Origin: Pseudomonas sp. A-1
GTDB lineage: Bacteria; Pseudomonadota; Gammaproteobacteria; Pseudomonadales; Pseudomonadaceae
NCBI RefSeq assembly: GCF_004801855.1
Contig: NZ_SSTC01000027.1
Span: forward strand, 1-50,432
Length of the DNA: 50,432 bases
Direction: 5' to 3'
Within the stretch, counting starts at the first letter, position 1, and the number at the start of each line of letters is the position of its first letter. Under the pieces are notes generated by a model. It had not been told where the DNA came from. It ran no database searches and worked only from the letters and a program-made list of their open reading frames with translations. Position numbers and translations under genes: made by a program. This document shows positions 9,045 to 17,569 of the stretch, piece after piece.

Positions 9045-9078
9045 TTCCGGCAGCCCGCCGTGGGGCGGGCTGCCGGAA
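9045..9078. terminator. 15-bp hairpin at the end of the leftward MFS gene
   Basis: Perfect 15-bp stem (9045-9059 with 9064-9078, core CCGGCAGCCCGCC) with a 4-nt loop, 3 bp after the stop of the MFS gene. Probable terminator of the leftward catabolic operon; there is no long T-run. Confidence 0.6.
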
Positions 9079-9081
9079 GCC

Positions 9082-10398
9082 TCACTGCGGCCGCCAGGCC
9101 AGCGCCGCCTCGCTCTCGCGACTCAGTGCGTAGACCCGCAGCAGCAACAGCACCGGCACCACCACCGTCAGGCTGCTGGCCAGCAGGGCGTAGCGCAGCG
9201 ACTCCTGGCCGAAGGTCGGCAGCAGCAGGTCGCTGAGCATGCCGGTGGCCAGCGGGCCGAGGCCGACGCCGAGGATGGTGGAGAGGATGGTCTGCAGCGC
9301 CATCGCCGTGCCGCGCCGGTCCGGGGCGACCAGATGGGTGATCAGGGTGTAGGACGGCGCCACCCACCAGACGCTGAAGAAGCAGGCCAGCGCGCACCAC
9401 AGCAGCGCGGTCGGTACCGCCAGGGCGCCGAACTGGGCGAGGGTGCCGGCCGGCCAGAGCAGGTAGGCGGTGATCGCCAGGGCGCCGAGCAGATTGCCGA
9501 GCAGCGGGATGCCGAGCAGCCACAGGCGGCTGCGCTGCGCCAGGTGGTCGGTCAGCCAGCCGCTGGTCAGGGTTCCGATGGCGGCCACGCCGCCGCCGAC
9601 CAGCCCGGCGAGCAGGCCGGCCTGCTGCAGCGACAGGTCGTGGGAGCGCACCAGGAAGCTGGCGTTCCACATCGCCAGGGCGTAGCCGCTCAGGGTGCAG
9701 AAGCCGCCGGCGACCAGCAGGCAGCGCAGCGCCGGTTCGCGCCACAGCTCCAGCGCGGTGCGCAGCATGCCCTGCGGCGCCGCCGGCACATGGCTGATCT
9801 CCCAGCGGCCGCGCTGCGGCTCGCGCACGGTCACGGCCAGCAGCGCAGCGATCAGCAGCCCCGGCAGGCCGATGAGGATGAAGGTGGTGCGCCAGCCGTG
9901 GGTCTCCACCAGCCAGGCGCCGACCGACAGGCCGATCAGTGCGGCGAAGGTCGGCGCGGCGGTGAAGCAGCTGATGGCGAACGAGCGCCGGTGCGGCGGA
10001 TAGAGGTCGGCGATCAGCGAGAAGGCGGTCGGCGTCGCCGGCGCCTCGGCACTGGCCACCGCCATGCGCACCAGCACCAGCACCAGGAAGCCGCCGGCCA
10101 GGCCGCAGGCCATGGTCGCCAGCGCCCACAGCAGGCAGGAGGCGGCGAGCAGGCGGGTGCGCGGCAGGCGGTCGGCCAGACGCCCGGCCGGCAGGCCGAG
10201 CACCGCGTAGACGGCGGCGAAGGCGAGGCCGGAGATCAGCCCCATGGCGCTGTCGCTGGCGCCGAACTCCTGCTTGATCGGCTCGATCATCACCGCCAGG
10301 ATCTGGCGGCCGACGAAGTTGTCGGCGTACATCAGGGCCAGCAGGAACAGCAGGCCGTGGCTGTGCCACAGGCCGGGGGAGGGGGTGGCGCGGGCCAT
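9082..10398 (-). CDS. MFS transporter, Spinster-like
   Basis: A 438-residue inner-membrane transporter with 12 predicted transmembrane segments. Typical features: YADNFVGRQILAVMIEPIKQ in helix 1, the motif-A-like loop GRLADRLPRTRLL between helices 2 and 3, and DLYPPHRRS before helix 5. It belongs to the proton-coupled Spinster-like group common in aromatic, terpene and steroid gene clusters, and presumably imports or exports the substrate or an intermediate. Last gene of the leftward operon; separated from the aldolase by 167 bp with a strong hairpin, so it may also have its own promoter. A second transporter of the same type lies at 34371-35705. Confidence 0.85.
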   Translation of the reverse strand: MARATPSPGLWHSHGLLFLLALMYADNFVGRQILAVMIEPIKQEFGASDSAMGLISGLAFAAVYAVLGLPAGRLADRLPRTRLLAASCLLWALATMACGLAGGFLVLVLVRMAVASAEAPATPTAFSLIADLYPPHRRSFAISCFTAAPTFAALIGLSVGAWLVETHGWRTTFILIGLPGLLIAALLAVTVREPQRGRWEISHVPAAPQGMLRTALELWREPALRCLLVAGGFCTLSGYALAMWNASFLVRSHDLSLQQAGLLAGLVGGGVAAIGTLTSGWLTDHLAQRSRLWLLGIPLLGNLLGALAITAYLLWPAGTLAQFGALAVPTALLWCALACFFSVWWVAPSYTLITHLVAPDRRGTAMALQTILSTILGVGLGPLATGMLSDLLLPTFGQESLRYALLASSLTVVVPVLLLLRVYALSRESEAALAWRPQ

Positions 10399-10528
10399 GG
10401 CGGCCTCCTTGCAGAGGGCCGGCCCGGCGGTCGGGCGGCTCGCGATGCCGTCACGGCGCCCGGCCGGTCCGGTCGGGGGATGGCCCGGCCGCGCAATACA
10501 CCCCGCGCGGCCGGGCGGATACCACTAA

Positions 10529-10559
10529 CCGGCCTGGCGCCTCGGCGGCGCCAGGCCGG
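10529..10559. terminator. 13-bp hairpin between aldolase and MFS genes
   Basis: CCGGCCTGGCGCC (10529-10541) pairs perfectly with 10547-10559 across a 5-nt loop, just after the aldolase stop. It could attenuate transcription into the MFS gene or stabilise the upstream mRNA. Confidence 0.5.
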
Positions 10560-10565
10560 CGACGC

Positions 10566-11597
10566 TCAGACCGGCAGGCCGCGCTGGCGGGCCATGGTCA
10601 TCGCGGTGTCCTCGATCATGTCCTCCTGGCCGCCGACCATGCCGCGGCGACCCATCTCGACGAGGATCTCGCGGGCCGACACGCCGTACTTCTTCTCGGC
10701 GCGCTTGGCAAACAGCAGGAACGAGCCGTAGACCCCGGCGTAGCCCATGGTCAGGGCGTCGCGGTCGCTGCGGATCGGGAAGTCCATGATCGGCACCACC
10801 AGGTCCTCGGCCACGTCCTGGATGCCGAACACGCTGACGCCGGTCTCGATGCCCATGCGGTCGCACACCGCGACGAGGATCTCCATCGGCGTATTGCCGG
10901 CCCCGGCGCCGAGGCCGGCACAGGCGGCGTCGATGCGGGTGGCGCCGGCGCCGATGGCGGCGATGGAGTTGGACACGCCCATCGACAGGTTGTGGTGGCC
11001 GTGGAAGCCGATCTCGGTGGCCGGATCGAGCACTTCGCGCAGCGCGGCGACCCGCGCGGCCACGTCGTCGGGCAGCATATAGCCGGCCGAGTCGGTGATG
11101 TACACGCAGTTGGCGCCGTAGCTCTCCATCAGCTTGCCCTGCCTGGCCAGGCCTTCCGGGCTGTTCATGTGCGCCATCATCAGGAAGCCGACGGTGTCCA
11201 TGCCCAACTGGCGGGCGATGCTGATGTGCTGCTCGGAGACGTCCGCCTCGGTGCAGTGGGTGGCCACGCGGATGGTCGAGACGCCCAGCTCGTGGGCCAT
11301 GCGCAGGTGGTCGACGGTGCCGATGCCCGGCAGCAGCAGGGCGGAGACCCTGGCCTGCTTCATCAGCGGGATCACCGCCGACAGGTATTCCTCGTCGCTG
11401 TGCGCCGGGAAGCCGTAGTTCACCGAGCGCCCGCCGAGGCCGTCGCCGTGGGTGACCTCGATCAGCGGCACGCCGGCGGCGTCCAGGCCGCTGGCGATGT
11501 CCTTCATCTGCTGCAGGCTGATCTGGTGGCGCTTGGGGTGCATGCCGTCGCGCAGGCACATGTCGTGGACGGTGATTTTCTTGCCGCGAAGATCCAT
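10566..11597 (-). CDS. dmpG: 4-hydroxy-2-oxovalerate aldolase
   Basis: A 343-residue class II pyruvate aldolase (DmpG/BphI/TesG/HsaF family, HMGL-like TIM barrel plus C-terminal communication domain). It splits 4-hydroxy-2-oxoacids into pyruvate and an aldehyde. The catalytic Arg16-Asp17 and His20 lie in [11 protein letters not shown], and the metal-binding HGHH is near residue 200. It forms a channelling complex with the acylating acetaldehyde dehydrogenase encoded 10 bp upstream. With the hydratase two genes upstream this is a complete lower meta-cleavage module. Start ATG is directly followed by the conserved [11 protein letters not shown]. Confidence 0.93.
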   Translation of the reverse strand: MDLRGKKITVHDMCLRDGMHPKRHQISLQQMKDIASGLDAAGVPLIEVTHGDGLGGRSVNYGFPAHSDEEYLSAVIPLMKQARVSALLLPGIGTVDHLRMAHELGVSTIRVATHCTEADVSEQHISIARQLGMDTVGFLMMAHMNSPEGLARQGKLMESYGANCVYITDSAGYMLPDDVAARVAALREVLDPATEIGFHGHHNLSMGVSNSIAAIGAGATRIDAACAGLGAGAGNTPMEILVAVCDRMGIETGVSVFGIQDVAEDLVVPIMDFPIRSDRDALTMGYAGVYGSFLLFAKRAEKKYGVSAREILVEMGRRGMVGGQEDMIEDTAMTMARQRGLPV

Positions 11598-11607
11598 GGT
11601 CGGCTCC

Positions 11608-12528
11608 TTAGGCGAGGGCGGGTTGCGGGGCGAGGGTCAGTTCGCCGCTGAGGATTTCCTCGGCGAACATCTCGGCGGTGCGCGCGGCGGCGGCGGTCAT
11701 GATGTCGAGGTTGCCGGCGTACTTGGGCAGGTAGTCGCCCAGGCCCTCCACCTCCATGAAGATCGACACGCGGTTGCCGTCGAACACCGGGCCGTTGACC
11801 AGCTTGTAGCCCGGCACGTACTGCTGCACCTGCTCGGTCATCGCCAGGATGGCGGCGGTGATTGCTTCGCGGTCCGGCGCGGTCTCGGTCAGGCAGTGCA
11901 CGGTGTCGCGCATGATCAGCGGCGGCTCGGCCGGGTTGATGACGATGATCGCCTTGCCCTGCTTGGCGCCGCCGACCTTCTCGATGGCGCCGGCGGTGGT
12001 GCGGGTGAATTCGTCGATGTTCTTGCGGGTGCCCGGGCCGACCGACTTGGAGGCGGCGGTGGCGACGATCTCGGCGTACTCCACCGGCTGCACGCTGGAC
12101 ACCGCCGCCACCAGCGGGATGGTCGCCTGGCCGCCGCAGGTGACCATGTTGACGTTCATCGCCCCGGCCTTGAGGTTGTGCTTGAGGTTGACCGGCGGCA
12201 CGCAGTAGGGGCCGATGGCGGCCGGGGTCAGGTCGATCATCAGCACGCCCAGCTCATTCAGCTTGCGGCTGTTCTCGGCGTGCACGTAGGCCGAGGTGGC
12301 GTCGAAGGCGATCTGGATGTTGTCTTCCAGCACGTGCGGCAGCAGGCCGTCGACGCCGTCGCTGGTGGTCTTCAGGCCCAGCTCGCGGGCGCGGGCCAGG
12401 CCCTCGGAGGTGGCGTCGATGCCGACCATCCACACCGGCTCCAGCACCGGGCTGCGCTTGAGCTTGTAGAGCAGGTCGGTGCCGATATTGCCCGGCCCGA
12501 TCAGGGCACATCTGATCTTCTTGGTCAT
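11608..12528 (-). CDS. dmpF: acetaldehyde dehydrogenase (acylating)
   Basis: A 306-residue enzyme of the DmpF/BphJ/HsaG family. It oxidises the aldehyde released by the aldolase to acetyl-CoA (or propionyl-CoA) with NAD and CoA. The Rossmann motif [10 protein letters not shown] is at residues 11-20 and the catalytic Cys131 is in [13 protein letters not shown]. Length and motifs are those of the active family. It sits between the hydratase and the aldolase with short gaps (25 and 10 bp), the standard order, consistent with substrate channelling in the DmpFG complex. Confidence 0.93.
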   Translation of the reverse strand: MTKKIRCALIGPGNIGTDLLYKLKRSPVLEPVWMVGIDATSEGLARARELGLKTTSDGVDGLLPHVLEDNIQIAFDATSAYVHAENSRKLNELGVLMIDLTPAAIGPYCVPPVNLKHNLKAGAMNVNMVTCGGQATIPLVAAVSSVQPVEYAEIVATAASKSVGPGTRKNIDEFTRTTAGAIEKVGGAKQGKAIIVINPAEPPLIMRDTVHCLTETAPDREAITAAILAMTEQVQQYVPGYKLVNGPVFDGNRVSIFMEVEGLGDYLPKYAGNLDIMTAAAARTAEMFAEEILSGELTLAPQPALA

Positions 12529-12553
12529 GGTTTCGCTCTCGAAAAGGGGGACA

Positions 12554-13345
12554 TCAGGGCACGAAGCGCAGCGAGGCTTCGCCCAGGCCGCTGAGGGAGA
12601 GGTGGATCTGATCGCCGGCCGTCACCGGCACCAGCGGGGCGAGGGCGCCGGAGAGGATCACCTCGCCCTTGCGGAACGGGATGCCCAGCTCGCCCAGGGT
12701 GTTGGCCAGCCAGGCCACCGCCGCGCAGGGATGGCCCTGCACCGCGCTGCCCAGGCCGCTGCCGGCGGGCTGGCCGTTCTTGCTCATCTCCAGGCGCACG
12801 GCGGCGAGATCCAGGCTGCGCGGGTCGATGCGCTGCTCGCCGAGGGCGAACACGCCGCAGGAGGCGTTGTCGGCCACGGTGTCCTGGATGCGGATCTTCC
12901 AGTCGTGGATGCGCGAGTCGACGATCTCGAAGCAGGGCACCACCCAGGCGCTGGCGGCCAGCACGTCCTCGGCGGTGATGCCGGGGCCGACCAGGTCCTC
13001 GGTGAGGATGAAGGCGATCTCGCCCTCGGCGCGCGGCTGGATCAGGCGGTGCTCGGCGAGGCTGACATCGCTGCCGTCGGCCACCTGCATGCGGTCGGTG
13101 AGGAAGCCGAAGTCCGGCTGGTGGACGTTGAGCATGTCCTGCACGGCCTTGCTGGTGACGCCGATCTTCTTGCCGATCACCTTCTCGCCCTGCTGCTCGC
13201 GCTGGGCGAGGAAACGCAGGGAAATGCGGTAGGCGTCGTCTAGGGTGATGTCCGGGTGGCGCTCGGTGAGCGGCGCCAGGGTGCGCCGGTCGCGCAGGGC
13301 GGCGAACAGCTCGTCGCCGAGGGTATCGATCAGGGATTCGTTCAT
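12554..13345 (-). CDS. 2-keto-4-pentenoate hydratase (TesE/DmpE-like)
   Basis: A 263-residue hydratase of the FAH superfamily that adds water to 2-hydroxypenta-2,4-dienoate (or a longer steroid-type analogue) to give 4-hydroxy-2-oxovalerate. Metal ligands are in EGEIAFIL (Glu107, Glu109); [22 protein letters not shown] is the conserved N-terminal block. The frame stays open upstream into a REP-like hairpin; ATG 13345 was chosen because [13 protein letters not shown] is the family-like start. It heads the hydratase-dehydrogenase-aldolase trio. Whether it prefers the C5 dienoate or the C6 analogue of steroid ring A cannot be seen. Confidence 0.88.
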   Translation of the reverse strand: MNESLIDTLGDELFAALRDRRTLAPLTERHPDITLDDAYRISLRFLAQREQQGEKVIGKKIGVTSKAVQDMLNVHQPDFGFLTDRMQVADGSDVSLAEHRLIQPRAEGEIAFILTEDLVGPGITAEDVLAASAWVVPCFEIVDSRIHDWKIRIQDTVADNASCGVFALGEQRIDPRSLDLAAVRLEMSKNGQPAGSGLGSAVQGHPCAAVAWLANTLGELGIPFRKGEVILSGALAPLVPVTAGDQIHLSLSGLGEASLRFVP

Positions 13346-13358
13346 GCGATTGCCTTCT

Positions 13359-13417
13359 TGTAGGGGCGAATTCATTCGCCTTGCCGGGGCATGTGGGCGA
13401 ATGAATTCGCCCCTACA
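13359..13417. repeat. REP-like palindromic element, copy 1
   Basis: Two perfect 22-bp arms (13359-13380 and 13396-13417; core GGGGCGAATTCATTCGCC) around a 15-base loop. It lies between the SDR and hydratase genes of the same operon, so it could shape mRNA stability. The identical arms recur at 43885-43942. Confidence 0.85.
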
Positions 13418-13424
13418 GCGTCTT

Positions 13425-14198
13425 TCAGCCCGGCCAGACGCTGTTCTCGGCGCCGCCGTCGACCTCGAGGATCTTGCCGGTCACCCAGCGCGACGCCGGG
13501 CTGGCCAGGTACAGGGCGGCGCAGGCGATGTCCTCGACCTCGCCGAGGCTGCCCAGCGGGGTGCCGGTTTCCATCGCGATGCGCATCTCGGCCGGCATCA
13601 CCCGCTGCAGGGCATCGGTGAGGATCGGTCCGGGAGCGATGCCGTTGACCCGCACCTGAGGGGCGAAGTCCTGGGCCAGCAGACGGGTCATCTGGGTCAG
13701 TGCTGCCTTGGCGGTGCCGTAGGCGCTGAACTGGCGCTGGGCGTAGCGCGCCGCGCCGGAGGTGATGTTGATGACGTTGCCGCCGCCGGCCTCGCGCATG
13801 TGCGGCACGCACAGCTGGGTGAGGTGGTAGGCCGAGGTGACGTTGAAGCGCAGGATCTCCTCCAGGCGCTCCGGGGTCAGCGTCAGCGGGTCGTTGGGCC
13901 CGGCGCCGCCGGCGTTGTTGACCAGATGGGTGATGCGCCCGAACTGCTCGCGGGCGGCCGCCACCAGCGCCTCGCGCTGCGCACCATCGTTGACGTCGCA
14001 GGTCAGCGCCAGGGCGCGGCGGCCCAGGGCGCGGACCTCGTCGGCCACGCCCTGCACGTCGGCCAGGGTGCGCGCCGCGCAGACCACGTCGGCGCCGGCT
14101 TCGGCGTAGGCGAGGGCGATGGCGCGGCCGATGCCGCGGCCACCGCCGGTGATCACGGCGACGCTGCCGTCGAGGTTGAAGCGCTGCAGGATGGTCAT
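13425..14198 (-). CDS. SDR-family oxidoreductase
   Basis: A 257-residue classical short-chain dehydrogenase. NAD(P)-binding TGGGRGIGRA at residues 17-26, NNAG near 94-97, catalytic Ser147, Tyr160 and Lys164 (YGTAK), and C-terminal VTGKILEVDGGAENS. Such enzymes interconvert a hydroxyl and a ketone on ring or side-chain carbons. Second gene of the leftward operon, between the flavin reductase (40 bp upstream) and the hydratase (79 bp downstream, including a REP-like hairpin). The ribose-binding Arg at AARTL suggests NADP(H), but this is weak evidence. The exact substrate is unknown. Confidence 0.85.
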   Translation of the reverse strand: MTILQRFNLDGSVAVITGGGRGIGRAIALAYAEAGADVVCAARTLADVQGVADEVRALGRRALALTCDVNDGAQREALVAAAREQFGRITHLVNNAGGAGPNDPLTLTPERLEEILRFNVTSAYHLTQLCVPHMREAGGGNVINITSGAARYAQRQFSAYGTAKAALTQMTRLLAQDFAPQVRVNGIAPGPILTDALQRVMPAEMRIAMETGTPLGSLGEVEDIACAALYLASPASRWVTGKILEVDGGAENSVWPG

Positions 14199-14238
14199 GG
14201 CGTATCTCCTTGTCGTTGTTGTCGGTCCGGGAAAGGTT

Positions 14239-15219
14239 TCAGCGCGCCGCCCACAGGTCGGGCAGACCGGGATCGGTGGCGGCCACCAGGCGCTTGAGCA
14301 GCACCTTGAGCGCCATCACGTCGCCGGGCTCCAGCTTGTCGGCGACCTCGCTCTCGACGGCCTTGGCCAGGGCGATCTCGTGCAGCGAGCGTTCGCGGCC
14401 GGCAGCGGTCAGCAGGTAGCGGCGCTCGCCGTCGGCGTCCTGCTCGCCGGCGATCAGGTCGCTGCGCTCCAGCTCGGCCAGCGTCTGTGCGCTCACCCGG
14501 TGGCCGGTGTAGCCGACGAAGGCGTTGAGCTCGTCGAGGGTCAGGTTGTCGCTGATGCACAGCACCGAGAGGATGAAAAACACGTGCTCGTCGAGGCTCT
14601 GCGCGGCCAGCAGGCGGCGCAGGCTGTCGAGCATCTGGTAGTGGGCACGGCCGAGCAGGTAGCCGAGCAGGTCCTCGGTGTAGCTGCACTCCGGCGGCGG
14701 GGTGGCGCCCAGGCGCAGTTCCTGGCGCGGCTTGCGCGCGGCCAGCGCGTACTGGCCGCTCTGGAAGGCCAGCGGCGGCCGCTCGCTGCTGTCGAAGGCG
14801 AGCACCTCGCCGACGAAGATCACATGGTCGCCGCCCTCGTACTGGAAGGCGGTGCGGCACTGGAAGCGCGCGGTGCAGCCGGGCAGCAGCGGCGCCGGGC
14901 CGATGCCGTCGTCCAGCTCGATGCCGGCGAACTTGTTGCTGCCCTGGGTGGCGAAGCGCCCGGACAGCGGCTCCTGCTCGGCGGCCAGCACGTGCACGTT
15001 CCAGAAGCGGCTTTCGCTGAACGCCGGCAGGCTGCGTGAGCTCTTGGCCAGGCTCCACAGCACCAGCGGCGGATTGAGCGACACCGAGTTGAAGCTGTTG
15101 GCAGTGATGCCGACCGCCTCGCCCTCGGCGGTGCGGGTGGTGATGATGGTCACCCCGGTGGTGAAGGTGCCCAGGGCGGCACGGAAGGCCTGCGGGTCGA
15201 AGGTAGCCGGAGCGTTCAT
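14239..15219 (-). CDS. flavin reductase with C-terminal MarR-like domain (component C1-type)
   Basis: A 326-residue protein. Residues about 5-165 are a flavin reductase-like FMN-binding domain (GTFTTGVTIITTR, NSFNSVSLNPPLVLWSLAKSS) that would supply reduced flavin to the HsaA-like oxygenase at 22062. Residues about 175-326 are an extra domain with a winged-helix look (LSVLCISDNLTLDELNAFVG, ALKVLLKRLVA). This two-domain plan is that of Acinetobacter p-hydroxyphenylacetate hydroxylase reductase C1 (about 315 residues), whose MarR-like domain senses the phenolic substrate; HsaB/TesA1-type reductases are only about 190 residues. First gene of the leftward operon, with an operator-like inverted repeat 62 bp upstream. 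Confidence 0.85.
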   Translation of the reverse strand: MNAPATFDPQAFRAALGTFTTGVTIITTRTAEGEAVGITANSFNSVSLNPPLVLWSLAKSSRSLPAFSESRFWNVHVLAAEQEPLSGRFATQGSNKFAGIELDDGIGPAPLLPGCTARFQCRTAFQYEGGDHVIFVGEVLAFDSSERPPLAFQSGQYALAARKPRQELRLGATPPPECSYTEDLLGYLLGRAHYQMLDSLRRLLAAQSLDEHVFFILSVLCISDNLTLDELNAFVGYTGHRVSAQTLAELERSDLIAGEQDADGERRYLLTAAGRERSLHEIALAKAVESEVADKLEPGDVMALKVLLKRLVAATDPGLPDLWAAR

Positions 15220-15280
15220 GCTCTGCCTCGCGGGTTCGGGGGATGGTGCACAGAGTATTCGCAGCGCAGGCGGGACGTGG

Positions 15281-15300
15281 CATCGTCTCTATGGACGAGG
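15281..15300. promoter_or_regulatory. shared operator motif, site 1
   Basis: CATCGTC-TCTATG-GACGAGG: 7-bp half-sites around a 6-bp spacer, in the divergent region between the flavin reductase and aldehyde dehydrogenase genes. -10-like hexamers lie about 21 bp from each edge: AATACT on the minus strand (15254-15259) and CACTAT on the plus strand (15322-15327). Same layout as four other sites in the window. Confidence 0.6.
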
Positions 15301-15376
15301 CGTCGGAAAGGCGGCCCTCGCCACTATCGCCGCAGGGCGCCGCACCGGCCGCCGCCGCAAGGATCGAGGAGGTTCG

Positions 15377-16810
15377 ATGAGTTCCGTGATTACCACTGTC
15401 GAGGGGCTGGCCGCGCTGCTGGCTGCGCAGAAGACCGCCCTCATTGCCGAGGGCGCTGTCCCTGCAGGCGAACGGCGCCGGCGCATCCAGCAGGTGATCG
15501 ACCTGCTGGTGGCCTGGCACAAGCCGCTGGCGAAGGCGATGGACGAGGACTTCGGCAATCGCCCGGCGGGCTTCTCGCTGATGAACGACGTGCTCGGCTC
15601 GCTGGCCTCACTCAAGCACGCCCGCGACCATCTGGAGGAGTGGATGCAGCCGCAGGAGCGCCAGCCGTTCCCGCCCTATGATCAGCTCGGCGCCCGGGCG
15701 CGGGTGCTCTACCAGCCCAAGGGTTCGGTGGCCATCGTCGGCACCTGGAACGCGCCGCTGTTCACCCTGCTCAGCCCGCTGGCCTACGTGCTGGCCGCCG
15801 GCAACCGGGCGATCCTCAAGCCCTCGGAGATCGCCCCGCGCACCGCCGAGGTGCTGGCCGCCGCCTGCGCCGAGCACCTCGATCCGCAGGTGGTCGGCGT
15901 GGCCATGGGCGGCGTCGAGATGGCCGAGGCGGTGACCCGCCAGCCGTTCGACCATCTGGTGTTCACCGGCAGCACCGCCATCGGCAAGGCGGTGATGCGC
16001 AACGCCGCGGAGAACCTGGTGCCGCTGACCCTGGAGCTGGGCGGCAAGTCGCCGACCATCGTCTCGCGCAGCGCCGACCTGGCCACCGCCGCCTTCCGCA
16101 TCGCCGCCGCCAAGGCCAGCAACGGCGGCCAGTTGTGCGTCAACCCGGACCTGGTCTATGTGCCGCGCGAGCAGACCGAGGCGTTCCTCGTCGAGCTGCA
16201 GGGCGCCTACGCCAGCCTGTTCCCGCAGGTGCAGGGCAACCCGGACGTGGTGGCCGTGGTCAACCAGCGCCATCTGGCGCGGGTCGAGGGGCTGGTGGAG
16301 GATGCCGTGGCCGCCGGGGTGCGCGTCGAGTCGCTGCCTGAAATCCTGCCGGCCGATGCCGCAGACCGCCGCCGGCCGCTGCGCGTGGTGGTCGATCCGC
16401 CGGCCGCCTGCCGCATCCAGCAGGAGGAGATCTTCGGCCCGGCCATGGTCCTGCTGCCCTACGACACCATCGACGCGGTGCTCGCCGACATCAACCGCCG
16501 CGACCGGCCGCTGGCGCTGTACTGGTTCGGCACGGACGAGGCCGAGAAGCAGCGAGTGCTGGAGCACAGCCTGTCCGGCGGGGTGACCATCAACGACGCC
16601 ATGATGCACGCCGCCATGCAGGACGCCCCGTTCGGCGGCATCGGCGCTTCCGGGATGGGCCACTACCACGGCCGCGAGGGCTTCCTCGAATTCAGCCACG
16701 CACGCACGGTGTTCGAGGCCGGCGCCTACGACCCGCGCCGCGAGTGGGGCCTGCTGCCGCCGTATGGCGAGCACTTCCTGGCGGCGATGGAGGCGCAGAT
16801 CACCCCGTAG
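15377..16810 (+). CDS. aldehyde dehydrogenase, coniferyl-aldehyde dehydrogenase-like
   Basis: A 477-residue NAD(P)-dependent aldehyde dehydrogenase of the short CalB-like group. Catalytic Cys254 in NGGQLCVNPD and general base Glu220 in LELGGKSP are intact; the cofactor loop is FTGSTAIGKAV. CalB-type enzymes oxidise aromatic or fatty aldehydes to acids. GAGGAGG just upstream fixes ATG 15377. It is divergent from the flavin reductase operon and shares the operator-like motif. In this cluster it could oxidise an aldehyde released during side-chain or ring shortening. It appears to be a single-gene transcript, as two hairpins follow its stop. Confidence 0.88.
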   Translation: MSSVITTVEGLAALLAAQKTALIAEGAVPAGERRRRIQQVIDLLVAWHKPLAKAMDEDFGNRPAGFSLMNDVLGSLASLKHARDHLEEWMQPQERQPFPPYDQLGARARVLYQPKGSVAIVGTWNAPLFTLLSPLAYVLAAGNRAILKPSEIAPRTAEVLAAACAEHLDPQVVGVAMGGVEMAEAVTRQPFDHLVFTGSTAIGKAVMRNAAENLVPLTLELGGKSPTIVSRSADLATAAFRIAAAKASNGGQLCVNPDLVYVPREQTEAFLVELQGAYASLFPQVQGNPDVVAVVNQRHLARVEGLVEDAVAAGVRVESLPEILPADAADRRRPLRVVVDPPAACRIQQEEIFGPAMVLLPYDTIDAVLADINRRDRPLALYWFGTDEAEKQRVLEHSLSGGVTINDAMMHAAMQDAPFGGIGASGMGHYHGREGFLEFSHARTVFEAGAYDPRREWGLLPPYGEHFLAAMEAQITP

Positions 16811-16815
16811 CCCGT

Positions 16816-16891
16816 AGGGTGGGAAACTGCCGAAGGCATTTCCCACCCTTGGCGCGGGCCCGGTGGAAGATCGCTGCGCGAGTCTTCCACC
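16816..16891. repeat. tandem pair of hairpin repeats
   Basis: AGGGTGGGAAA (16816-16826) pairs with 16839-16849, and GGTGGAAGA (16862-16870) pairs with 16883-16891. The second loop (16871-16882) is identical to that of the hairpin at 5350-5379. They fill the gap between the convergent aldehyde dehydrogenase and Nmad2 genes and may terminate both. Confidence 0.7.
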
Positions 16892-16931
16892 TTACGGTGC
16901 TGACCTATCAGCCCTGTAGATGTTCAGATGG

Positions 16932-17567
16932 TCAGCATCGCCGTCGTGTTGGGGAGGCTGGCTGCGGTGATCCCGGCATCGCAGGGGGCGTGTAACAGCG
17001 GCTCGACTTGCGGTCACTGGCAGCCTCAATGGTGACTTGTGGCTGGGTGTTCAGCCAGGTTTCGAGGCGCTGCCAGACGGAATCGGTGAGATCGACAACC
17101 CTCTCCCCGCGCCGGCCGGCGTTCATGCGCAGACCAAAGTCCTCTGGAAGCAGGGGGCCGAAGGCGCCGAAGAGCCAAGCGTAATCAAACACAAGGACGT
17201 TCAGCCCGCCGGTATCACGTTCTTGGGCCTCAGGGCCGTGAACGGGATTGGGTTGCCAGGCGAAGACACCGTTTCCGGTAGGCTTATAGAAGTTGTCCGG
17301 TACGACGGTACGGTCAGGCTTCTTCGAGGCGAAGCGGCGGTCGTTCCAATACTCAGTGAAGGTCAGTACTTCGGAGACGATGCCGGCCCATACGACACTG
17401 TGGCCTGAGGTGGGATTCACTGTCGCACCTGCAAATGCGAGCACGAGCTCCCCGACCTTCGCCTTCTTGCGGATGCGCGGCTTACAGACAGCCAGCGTAA
17501 CGGCCGGCGAATCGTAGTTTGGTGCGGAGCCTGCGTCCGTGGCGATCACATACGTGTGGACTCGCAT
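16932..17567 (-). CDS. Nmad2-like nucleotide modification associated protein
   Basis: A 211-residue protein beginning MRVHTYVIATDAGSAPNYD, matching the Nmad2 family (PF18753) described in computational surveys of DNA base-modification systems. Other conserved-looking parts are KPRIRKKAKVGELVLAFAG, HSVVWAGIVSEVLTFTEYW and the motif DNFYKPTG. ATG 17567 is preferred because AGGAGG sits 7 nt before it; an upstream ATG at 17573 would leave only 1 nt. The gene starts 2 bp after the Nmad3 gene, so the two are co-translated. The last 25 residues look unrelated. Local GC is clearly lower than in the neighbours. Molecular function is unproven; a role in handling modified bases is inferred from the family. 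Confidence 0.75.
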   Translation of the reverse strand: MRVHTYVIATDAGSAPNYDSPAVTLAVCKPRIRKKAKVGELVLAFAGATVNPTSGHSVVWAGIVSEVLTFTEYWNDRRFASKKPDRTVVPDNFYKPTGNGVFAWQPNPVHGPEAQERDTGGLNVLVFDYAWLFGAFGPLLPEDFGLRMNAGRRGERVVDLTDSVWQRLETWLNTQPQVTIEAASDRKSSRCYTPPAMPGSPQPASPTRRRC

Positions 17568-17569
17568 AG

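Noticed and set aside
13346-13375. Longer start for the hydratase at 13375
   Set aside because: The extra codons lie inside the REP-like hairpin; [10 protein letters not shown] at 13345 is the family-like start.
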